From Xanthobacteraceae bacterium (GTDB lineage Bacteria; Pseudomonadota; Alphaproteobacteria; Rhizobiales; Xanthobacteraceae): a stretch of 64,000 nucleotides of DNA. Below the pieces are notes generated by a model that did no database searches, had not been told where the DNA came from, and was given only the letters and a program-made list of their open reading frames with translations. The first letter of the stretch is position 1. The number at the start of each line of letters is the position of its first letter. Of the stretch, positions 57,614 through 64,000 are shown piece after piece. The DNA lies in assembly GCA_022841625.1 (NCBI GenBank), contig JALHRD010000023.1, forward strand, positions 1 to 64,000, read 5' to 3'. The translations under genes and the position numbers were made by a program.

Positions 57614-58555
57614 TCACATTCGTTTGCGCCGCCTGGGTAGGGGAGCGCTCGATTTCGGGGCGCGCAACACCAGCGTTGACCAGCCGTCGAGCACCACGTG
57701 GCGTTCGAGCACGAGGCCTTTCTGGCGATAGGCGGCCAGCGCGGCGCTCGCCTGCGGCGTCAACAGGCCGGACAGCACGATCCGCGCTCCCGGCGTTACA
57801 AGCCGCGCCATCGGCGTGGCTAGGCGTTGCAGCGGATTGAGCAGAATATTGGCGAGCACAAGGTCGAACGGCCCGCGGTCGCGAAACTGCCGTGAGCCAA
57901 GTCCGGCGGCGCAAATGACAGTCACACCTTGGGCGCGATTGCGCCGGGCGTTTTCGCGCGCCACGGCGGCTGCGCGTGGATCGATGTCGCTTGCCAATAC
58001 CGGATGGCGCAGCGCACGCGCCGCTGCGATCGCCAATACGCCGGTGCCGGTGCCGATATCGAGCACACGACGGGGGTGGCGCGCCTTAAGAAGATGGGCG
58101 AGCGCCAGCAGGCATCCCCGTGTGGTGCCGTGATGACCGGTGCCGAAAGCAAACGCCGTCCCGATCTCGATGCCGATGCGGTTGGTGCGCACGCTGGTGC
58201 GGTAATGCTCGCTATGAATGACAAATCGCCCGGCTTCGACCGGTGTCAGGCTTTCAATGCTTTCCTTGACCCAGTCCCGGGCGGCAAGGCGTTCGAACGC
58301 CACCGTATTGGCGACGTCGGTCCCGGCCGCCAGTGCAACCAGCGCACGCACGGCCGTCTCATTGGGCGGTTCGTTGAAGTGGATGGCGACCATCCAGCCT
58401 TTGCCGGAATCATAGCTGGATACGACCGCCACAGAGGAATCGAAGACTTCCGCCAGCCGATCAAGCAGGACGCCAGCGGCGGCAGCGCTGGTTGCGAGCC
58501 GTGCGACAACCGTCGGTTCTGACAGCGGATTTTCAGCCGCAAGGGCGGAGTTCAT
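57614..58555 (-). CDS. prmA: Ribosomal protein L11 methyltransferase PrmA
   Basis: This 313 aa SAM enzyme trimethylates lysines and the N-terminus of L11. Start taken at MNSALAAEN; an ATG eight codons upstream is possible. The N-terminal substrate-recognition part is followed by IEIGTAFAFGTGHHGTTRGCLLAL, the SAM motif VLDIGTGTGVLAIAAAR, ASDIDPRA and DLVLANILLNPL. The chain ends in a basic tail PRRRKRM. It is cotranscribed with pepP. Confidence 0.92.
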   Translation of the reverse strand: MNSALAAENPLSEPTVVARLATSAAAAGVLLDRLAEVFDSSVAVVSSYDSGKGWMVAIHFNEPPNETAVRALVALAAGTDVANTVAFERLAARDWVKESIESLTPVEAGRFVIHSEHYRTSVRTNRIGIEIGTAFAFGTGHHGTTRGCLLALAHLLKARHPRRVLDIGTGTGVLAIAAARALRHPVLASDIDPRAAAVARENARRNRAQGVTVICAAGLGSRQFRDRGPFDLVLANILLNPLQRLATPMARLVTPGARIVLSGLLTPQASAALAAYRQKGLVLERHVVLDGWSTLVLRAPKSSAPLPRRRKRM

Positions 58556-58708
58556 GACGTGGTTATCTGCCCGATTCACAGGCTATTGCCCACAGCCCAG
58601 GAGCCGATGAGCCGTAAAATATCGACAATCTATCCACCGCATATCCCATCCGTTACCCCCAGAACCATCCCGCCGCTTTTCCTCAGTTCATCAGCAGGGC
58701 CGCTAGCC

Positions 58709-58740
58709 GGTTTGGCACTGGTTTGGCACAGGTTTGTCCA
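58709..58740 (+). repeat. 11-bp tandem repeat in the prmA-Bug intergenic region
   Basis: GGTTTGGCACT (58709-58719), GGTTTGGCACA (58720-58730) and GGTTTGTCCA (58731-58740) run in tandem at one helical turn per unit. The site is about 110 bases before the first Bug gene and could bind a regulator. The other parts of the 295-base gap (58556-58850) show nothing recognisable. Confidence 0.45.
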
Positions 58741-58850
58741 CGCCGCAGGCGGCTGTCCTGCGCGGATTTGGGGCCTTGCCCTGCCGGCCAAGGCCCGTAT
58801 CGTGCGGGATTGTGGTTGCGCGCGGCACCTCTAGTGACAGGAGCAAATCC

Positions 58851-59840
58851 ATGCGATCGAACGGATGGCATCTTTGGCTGCGCCCAGTTGTCCTGAGCGG
58901 CGGTTGCGTTATTGCGCTGCTGAGTTCGCTCCAGCCCGTCGCCGCCTATCCCGACCGTCCGGTATCGATCATTGTGCCATTTGCGCCGGCCGGGCCGACC
59001 GACATCATTGCGCGCGTGCTGGCCAGTGCGCTGTCGCAGCGGCTCGGTCAGCAATTCGTCGTCGACAACCGGGCGGGCGCCGCCGGCAACACCGGCATGG
59101 CGCAAGTCGCGCGCGCGGCGCCGGACGGCTACACGTTGATGGTCACGTCCACCGCGATCGCGGTCAATCCGGCGCTGTTCAAGAAACTGCCCTACGACCC
59201 GTTCAAGGATTTCGCGCCGATTTCGGAACTCGTCAACGCGCCGAACGTTTTGGTGGTGCGTGGGGACTCCAGCATCAAGTCAATCGCCGATTTGATTGCT
59301 CAGGCGAAAGTCGCCGGTGCGAATTTCAACTATTCGAGCCCCGGCGCCGGCACCAAATCGCATCTCACTGGGGAGTTGCTCAAGTTGCGCGGCGGGATCG
59401 ACATGGTGCATGTGCCATACCGCGGCGCCGGGCCGGCGGCACAGGCGGTGCTTGAGAAAACCGTTCAAGTCGGCTCGGTAGCATTGGCGGCCGCCGAATC
59501 CCTGATTCAGGGCGGAGAGCTGCGCGCGCTTGCGGTCACCAGCGAGAAGCGCTGGTTCTCGCTCCCCAATGTTCCGACCATGATCGAGGCCGGCTACCCG
59601 GATTTCGTCTCGGACACGTTCAACGCCTTCTTCGCGCCGTCTCGCGTTCCGGCCGATGTGCTCGCACTGTTGGTGAAAGAGAGCCGCGCCGCCTTCCAGC
59701 GCCCCGACGTGCGGGAAATGTCGCGCAAAGCGGGCTTCGAGGTGGTTGCTGGGACGCCGGACGAACTCGCTGCGCGCATTAAGGCGGAGATTCCGGCGGT
59801 GCAGGAACTGGTCGCCAAGGCCGGCATCCCGCTGCAGTGA
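58851..59840 (+). CDS. Bug/TctC-family binding protein, array gene 1
   Basis: This 329 aa periplasmic receptor has AGGAG ahead of the ATG and a Sec signal ending PVAAYPDRP. Hallmarks: VSIIVPFAPAGPTDIIARVLASAL, QFVVDNRAGAAGNTG, the PDGYTLMVTSTAIAVNPALFKKLPYDPFKDFAPI block, DMVHVPYRGAGPA and LPNVPTMIEAGYPDF. Bug proteins bind small dicarboxylates, aromatic acids or amino acids and can work with tripartite TctAB permeases or alone. No permease gene lies in the window. Confidence 0.9.
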   Translation: MRSNGWHLWLRPVVLSGGCVIALLSSLQPVAAYPDRPVSIIVPFAPAGPTDIIARVLASALSQRLGQQFVVDNRAGAAGNTGMAQVARAAPDGYTLMVTSTAIAVNPALFKKLPYDPFKDFAPISELVNAPNVLVVRGDSSIKSIADLIAQAKVAGANFNYSSPGAGTKSHLTGELLKLRGGIDMVHVPYRGAGPAAQAVLEKTVQVGSVALAAAESLIQGGELRALAVTSEKRWFSLPNVPTMIEAGYPDFVSDTFNAFFAPSRVPADVLALLVKESRAAFQRPDVREMSRKAGFEVVAGTPDELAARIKAEIPAVQELVAKAGIPLQ

Positions 59841-59860
59841 GGTTGAAAGGGAGGCGCATC

Positions 59861-60829
59861 ATGACTCTGACGCGACGATCGGTATTGCAGGCATCCGCTG
59901 CGCTTGCGGCCTCGCCATTGCTGCCGGCGCGCGCGCAGGACTGGCCGACGCGACCGCTGCGGATTTTGGTCGGCACCGCGGCCGGCGGCAGTCCCGATAT
60001 TGTGAGCCGGCTCATTGGCGACAAGCTCGCGGAGCGGCTCGGCCAAACGATCACGATCGAGAACAACACCCAGGGCGCCGGCGCAGTCGCCCAGCAAACC
60101 GTCAGCCGCGCGTCGCCCGACGGCACCATCGCGCTGATGATGACCGCGGGTTATCCGCCGCAGATGGCGTTGCGCAATCTGGGCTTCGATCCGATTGACG
60201 GGTTTTCTTATGTGACATTGGTCTGCGGCTACCCGATGGTCTACGCGGTCGCGCCGGAATCGCCGATCAAGTCGTTTCCGGATCTGCTCGCGCGCGCCAA
60301 AGCCAACCCCGGCCGACTGACTTACTCGATCACCGCGCTGGGTGCGATCTACCACGTCTTGACCAAATGGATCGAGCTTGAGTCAGGCGCCGAAATGACG
60401 CCAATCCCCTATCGCGGCACATCACTGGCGCTACAAGATGTGCTGGGTGGCCGTGTCGATGTGATGGTCGATGCCGCGACCTCGATGTTTCCACGCATCC
60501 AGAGCGGACAATTGCGGATGCTCGCAGTGTCCTCGCCGCAGCGTTATCCGTTGATGCCGCAAGCGCCGACCATTGCGGAAACCGTGCCCGGCATCGATTT
60601 CATGTCTTGGCTTGGGCTGGTCATGCCGCCGGCAACGCCGCGCCCGATTATCGATCGGTTCAATCGCGAAGTGCATTGGGCGCTGAAACTGCCAGACATC
60701 GTCGCCAAGCTGGCCGAGGCGGGCAATATTCCGACGCCGTCGACGCCGGAGGACTATCGGGCGCATGTGGCGCGCGAAATCAAGACCTGGAGCCGGGTTA
60801 TCGCCGCCGCCGGCATCAAAGCGGGGTAG
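59861..60829 (+). CDS. Bug/TctC-family binding protein, array gene 2
   Basis: This 322 aa receptor starts at an ATG with AGGGAGG upstream. The signal is of twin-arginine type (TRRSVLQASAALAASPLLPARAQ, residues about 4-26), unusual for Bug receptors. The mature part has RPLRILVGTAAGGSPDIVSRLIG, GFSYVTLVCGYPMVYAVAPESPIKSFPDL and TWSRVIAAAGIKAG at the end, nearly the same as array gene 3. The two are a tandem duplication. The ligand is unknown. Confidence 0.88.
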   Translation: MTLTRRSVLQASAALAASPLLPARAQDWPTRPLRILVGTAAGGSPDIVSRLIGDKLAERLGQTITIENNTQGAGAVAQQTVSRASPDGTIALMMTAGYPPQMALRNLGFDPIDGFSYVTLVCGYPMVYAVAPESPIKSFPDLLARAKANPGRLTYSITALGAIYHVLTKWIELESGAEMTPIPYRGTSLALQDVLGGRVDVMVDAATSMFPRIQSGQLRMLAVSSPQRYPLMPQAPTIAETVPGIDFMSWLGLVMPPATPRPIIDRFNREVHWALKLPDIVAKLAEAGNIPTPSTPEDYRAHVAREIKTWSRVIAAAGIKAG

Positions 60830-60836
60830 CGGCGCA

Positions 60837-61811
60837 ATGTCTGTCACACGTCGAACGTTATTGGGAACTGCCGGTTCGTTGGCGCTGGCGCTTCCGACCC
60901 TGGCGCAGACGCCGCAAGCGTGGCCCTCGCGGCCGGTGCGTATCGTCGTCGGCACTGCGGCTGGTGGCAGTCCCGACATCGTCAGCCGCATGCTGGGCGA
61001 AAAATTCTCCGAGCGGCTCGGCCAGTCGTTTGTGGTCGAGAACAATACCCAGGCTGCCGGCATCGTCGCTGAGCAGGCCGTCAATAAATCGGCACCTGAC
61101 GGTCACACCATGGTGATGCTGACCGCCGGCTATTCCGGACGCGCGGCACTGCACCAAGGCTTGGCGTTCGATCCGCTCGACGGCTTCTCATTCGTCTCCA
61201 ATGTCTGCGGCTATCCGTTTGTCTATTCGGTAGCGCCTAATTCGCCGATCAAGTCGTTCAGCGACTTGCTTGAGCGCGCCAAGGCCAAACCCGACACGCT
61301 CACCTATACGATTAATGCGCAGGGCTCGATCCATCATTTGCTCACAACCTGGATAGGGATGGAGGCCGGTGCGTCGATGATCCCAATCCCGTATCGCGGC
61401 GCCGCCCCCGCGATTACCGATGTGCTCGGCGGCCGGGTGGATGTCATGGTCGAGCCGGCGACCTCGGCGTTTCCGCGCGTGCGCGCGGGTCAGGTCCGTC
61501 TGCTCGCGGTGTCCTCAACGGGGCGTTTTCCGTTGATGCCCGAGGCTCCAACGGTGGAAGAGTCCGTGCCGGGCGTCAGCTTTATGTCATGGCTTGGCTA
61601 CGCCATGCCGCCAAAGACTCCGGCTGCGATCGTTGCGCGGATGAATGCGGAAATCCGCCATGCGCTAACGCTGGCGGATGTGCAAATCAAACTGACCGAG
61701 GGTGGCAATGTTGCAACGCCGTCGACGCCGGATGAATTCCGCGCGTTAATTGCACGTGAGATCATGACTTGGAGCCGCGTCATCGCCGCGGCCGGCATCA
61801 AGGCGGGGTAG
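60837..61811 (+). CDS. Bug/TctC-family binding protein, array gene 3
   Basis: This 324 aa protein is a close paralogue of array gene 2, seven bases downstream of it. It has a Tat-type signal (TRRTLLGTAGSLALALPTLAQ), VRIVVGTAAGGSPDIVSRMLG, ERLGQSFVVENNTQAAG, VCGYPFVYSVAPNSPIKSFSDLL, IPIPYRGAAPAITDVLGGRVDVMV and the same C-terminal TWSRVIAAAGIKAG. The start is the ATG at MSVTRRT; the open frame upstream overlaps gene 2. Confidence 0.88.
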   Translation: MSVTRRTLLGTAGSLALALPTLAQTPQAWPSRPVRIVVGTAAGGSPDIVSRMLGEKFSERLGQSFVVENNTQAAGIVAEQAVNKSAPDGHTMVMLTAGYSGRAALHQGLAFDPLDGFSFVSNVCGYPFVYSVAPNSPIKSFSDLLERAKAKPDTLTYTINAQGSIHHLLTTWIGMEAGASMIPIPYRGAAPAITDVLGGRVDVMVEPATSAFPRVRAGQVRLLAVSSTGRFPLMPEAPTVEESVPGVSFMSWLGYAMPPKTPAAIVARMNAEIRHALTLADVQIKLTEGGNVATPSTPDEFRALIAREIMTWSRVIAAAGIKAG

Positions 61812-61826
61812 GGGATCGTAACGCGT

Positions 61827-62405
61827 ATGACGGTTGCTGACAAAATTGCCTGTGCCGATGTCATTGTGTCCTGGGGCCTGAACCGCGATCAGCGTCGCTG
61901 GCCGGAACTGCTGGCGACCTTTCATCGTGACGGCGAGATTGCCGTGTCGTGGTTTCGTGGGCCGTTCACCGAATTCGTGGAGCATTGCAAGCGTGGCGGG
62001 GCGTCGAAACATCTGATCCTGCCGCCCTTGGTGCAGGTCGATGGCGCGCGCGCAACTGCCGAGACTTCGGCGGTTATTCTGGTGCGCCAGTCGATTGCGG
62101 GTCTTGCCGTGGATATGACCTCGCGGACGCGGTTCCTCGATCGGCTTGAACGCCGCGCGGGCGAATGGAAAATTCTGGAACGTGCCGCGGTCTACGAACA
62201 GGATCGCCTCGACCCGGTCGTGCCATCGGAAGATTTCGCACGCATGATGCGGGACGCGCCGGTGGCGCAGTATCCAGAGCCCTATCGCTATATGGCGCTG
62301 CGGCTCGCTGCCGTCGGTCGACCGCTGGCGGAGCCCGTGCATTTCGACGGAGCGCCGCATACCGAGGCGCTGATTGCGCGCTATGCGGCTTGGCGCGCGG
62401 GCTGA
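61827..62405 (+). CDS. SnoaL-like (NTF2-fold) protein
   Basis: This 192 aa protein has an NTF2/SnoaL-4-like opening: an N-terminal helix with IVSWGLNRDQRRWPELLATFHRDGEIAVSW, then ILPPLVQVDGARATAETSAVIL, RTRFLDRLERRAGEWKILERAAVYEQDRLDPV. Such proteins are small hydrolases, isomerases or dioxygenase-beta-like partners. The conserved polar residues (H33, D85-like) do not decide a reaction. It lies inside the Bug array, 15 bases after gene 3, and probably acts on the compound that the receptors bind. Confidence 0.75.
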   Translation: MTVADKIACADVIVSWGLNRDQRRWPELLATFHRDGEIAVSWFRGPFTEFVEHCKRGGASKHLILPPLVQVDGARATAETSAVILVRQSIAGLAVDMTSRTRFLDRLERRAGEWKILERAAVYEQDRLDPVVPSEDFARMMRDAPVAQYPEPYRYMALRLAAVGRPLAEPVHFDGAPHTEALIARYAAWRAG

Positions 62406-62436
62406 TCTTGACAATGGGCCTGACGGAGTTGTTGCG

Positions 62437-63426
62437 ATGAATCGTTTGGCCAGGCTCGCGCTTAGTTTGATTGCGCTTGTCGCTGCGTGGCCTGCGATGG
62501 ACCATTGGTCCGCGATGGCCCAGGAGTGGCCGACCAGAACCGTGCGCATCATTGTGCCGTTTGCGCCAGGTGGCGCGGCGGATACCGCGGCGCGGCTTTA
62601 TAGCGAGGCTCTCAGCCAAGCTCTTGGCAAGCAGTTTGTGATCGAAAATCGTCCCGGCGGTGGTGGCATTCCGGTGGCGGAAGCCATGGTGCGCACCGAG
62701 CCCGACGGTTACACGCTGATGGTGTCGGGCGTTCCGATCATCGTGCTTGGGCCGGCAATGAACAAGAACGTCGGCTACGATCCGATGCGCGATCTGACGC
62801 ACATTGCCTATTTTGGCGGTACGCCCAATATGCTGGCCGTGCATCGCTCGCTTGGCACCCGGACCTATGCGGAATTTCTGGCCCATGCGCGCAAGCAGCC
62901 GACCGGCACCGATTATGTTTCGGCGGGGCTCGGCACCATGGGCAATTGGGCGGCGGAGTATTTTGCGGCGCTCGAAGGCCTCAAATTCAATCACGTTGCC
63001 TATAAGGGCGGCTCGCAGGCGATTGTGGATTTGATCGCGGGGCACGTCAAAACGTCAGTGCTAACCTGGACGGCGCTCGAACAGCATATCCGTGCCGGAA
63101 CGCTGACGGCGCTCGCAGTGACATCGGCCAATCGGCTGCCATACCTGCCGGAGGTTCCGACCTTCCGTGAGCTTGGTTACAAGGATTTCGTGTCGGTCGC
63201 TTGGTTTTCGCTTTCGGGACCGCCGAATCTGCCGCGCGCGATTGTCGAGCGGATCAATGCCGTGGTGATCAAGGCGATGGAGCGGCCGGAAATCCGCAAA
63301 ACCATCGAGCGTGACGCGATTGAGACAATGCCACTGACCGCTGCCGAACTGAACGCGTTCGCACAGGCCGAGATTGACCGCTGGACGCCCTTGGTTCGCC
63401 GCATCATGGCGGAACGGCAGAGGTAG
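62437..63426 (+). CDS. Bug/TctC-family binding protein, array gene 4
   Basis: This 329 aa receptor starts at an ATG with GGAG upstream; an in-frame open stretch before it overlaps the SnoaL-like gene. A Sec signal ends near AMAQEWPTRT. Features: VRIIVPFAPGGAADTAARLYSEAL, KQFVIENRPGGGGIPVAEAM, PDGYTLMVSG, NHVAYKGGSQAIVDLIAGHV and YLPEVPTFRELGYKDF. It is more like array gene 1 than genes 2 and 3 in its classical IVPFAPGG motif. Confidence 0.88.
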   Translation: MNRLARLALSLIALVAAWPAMDHWSAMAQEWPTRTVRIIVPFAPGGAADTAARLYSEALSQALGKQFVIENRPGGGGIPVAEAMVRTEPDGYTLMVSGVPIIVLGPAMNKNVGYDPMRDLTHIAYFGGTPNMLAVHRSLGTRTYAEFLAHARKQPTGTDYVSAGLGTMGNWAAEYFAALEGLKFNHVAYKGGSQAIVDLIAGHVKTSVLTWTALEQHIRAGTLTALAVTSANRLPYLPEVPTFRELGYKDFVSVAWFSLSGPPNLPRAIVERINAVVIKAMERPEIRKTIERDAIETMPLTAAELNAFAQAEIDRWTPLVRRIMAERQR

Positions 63427-63591
63427 CCGGCCGCTTGGTCTCGCGGCTGATTCGCTGAACGGCTGGGCGACTCCGGAGCCAGCCGAGGCGCCCGCCCAGT
63501 CATTCCCGCGCATGACGCAGTCGCAATAGGGCCGAATCGCAGTTCATGGTATTTTATCCAACGAATCACTTGGGATACCGAGGGGTTGCCC

Positions 63592-64000
63592 ATGAATGTC
63601 ATCGTCTTCGCATCGCGCAAGGGCGGCTCAGGCAAGAGCACGCTGACTGCGCATTTGGCCGCGCACGCCTATAAGCCGTCGCGGTCGGTGCTTTTGGTCG
63701 ACGCCGATCCGCAGGGCTCGCTTACGCTCTGGCACAAGCTGCGTGGCACCAATGAACCGCCGCTGGTCGACGGCACCGATGGCGTGCGCTCGATCGTGGC
63801 GTCAGCCAAACGCCAGGGCTACGAGTGGGTGTTTATCGATACGCCGCCGACCATGTCGGCGGTGGTCACCGACGCCATTCATGCCGCGACCCTGATCATC
63901 ATTCCGGCGCGGCTCACCTTGTTTGACTTGGCCGCGATTAAGGAGACGATGGATCTCGCGCGCCAGCTGCGGCGGCCCTATGCGGTGGTTATCAATGGCG
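63592..64000 (+). CDS. ParA-family ATPase, 5' part only
   Basis: The gene runs off the window after about 136 codons. GAGGGG precedes the ATG. Visible: deviant Walker A FASRKGGSGKSTLTAHLA, LLVDADPQGSLTLWH, the Walker B region VFIDTPPTMSAVVTDAI and the start of the C-terminal helix pattern. Such small ParA-like proteins position chromosomes, plasmids, chemoreceptor arrays or carboxysomes; no ParB or partner is visible. The role here cannot be assigned. Confidence 0.85.
   Translation, partial: MNVIVFASRKGGSGKSTLTAHLAAHAYKPSRSVLLVDADPQGSLTLWHKLRGTNEPPLVDGTDGVRSIVASAKRQGYEWVFIDTPPTMSAVVTDAIHAATLIIIPARLTLFDLAAIKETMDLARQLRRPYAVVING

Overview
The window is GC-rich DNA from an alphaproteobacterium, most likely a member of the Hyphomicrobiales (Rhizobiales) close to Bradyrhizobium or the Xanthobacteraceae. 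The evidence is the alphaproteobacterial order of the dcw (division and cell wall) genes, the long FtsZ with a conserved C-terminal peptide, an alpha-type RNase P RNA, a REP-like palindrome family familiar from Bradyrhizobium-type genomes, and several Bug/TctC-type binding proteins. This placement is inference from gene content; no alignment was run.

Layout. (1) 1-3.5 kb: a nested palindromic repeat, an extensin-like lipoprotein, a small secreted protein, a Tim44-domain membrane protein and rnpB on the minus strand. (2) 3.6-4.2 kb: a ParD/ParE toxin-antitoxin pair. (3) 4.2-8.4 kb: a glutamine-synthetase-like ligase followed by the alpha and beta subunits of a Rieske ring-hydroxylating dioxygenase, a gene set resembling the start of aniline-type aromatic amine degradation. 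Repeated motifs lie upstream of the dioxygenase and a REP-like element separates its subunits. (4) 8.4-18.8 kb: ampD on the minus strand, then mraZ-rsmH-ftsL-ftsI-murE-murF-mraY-murD, headed by a 10-bp-periodic MraZ-type operator.

(5) 18.9-36.5 kb: an accessory block of almost 18 kb between murD and ftsW, genes that are normally adjacent. It holds a membrane TIR-domain protein with a Cys-rich outer domain, a Bug protein, an Ala-rich coiled-coil protein, an HU-like protein and an ABC-F ATPase. It also holds a minus-strand transporter/enzyme operon (two paralogous binding proteins, a fused permease, a flavin monooxygenase, an enolase-superfamily enzyme and a small membrane protein, but no ATPase), a phnCDEE-type ABC transporter, a MetE-like zinc methyltransferase and a LicC-like cytidylyltransferase. 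(6) 36.7-55.7 kb: the second half of the dcw cluster and its usual tail (ftsW-murG-murC-murB, a FAD monooxygenase, ddl-ftsQ-ftsA-ftsZ, lpxC, bamD, recN, ligA), interrupted by a minus-strand Tat-exported FMN alpha-hydroxy-acid dehydrogenase that carries a CxxCH motif.

(7) 55.7-64 kb: pepP and prmA on the minus strand, then four Bug/TctC-type binding proteins and an NTF2-like protein with no TctA/TctB membrane genes, and the 5' end of a ParA-type ATPase cut by the window edge.

The dcw genes together make UDP-MurNAc-pentapeptide (MurB, C, E, F, Ddl, D), lipid I and II (MraY, MurG) and the septal synthase and divisome (FtsW, I, L, Q, A, Z). Stop/start overlaps indicate tight translational coupling. 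No tRNA gene, CRISPR array, rRNA or transposase was seen.
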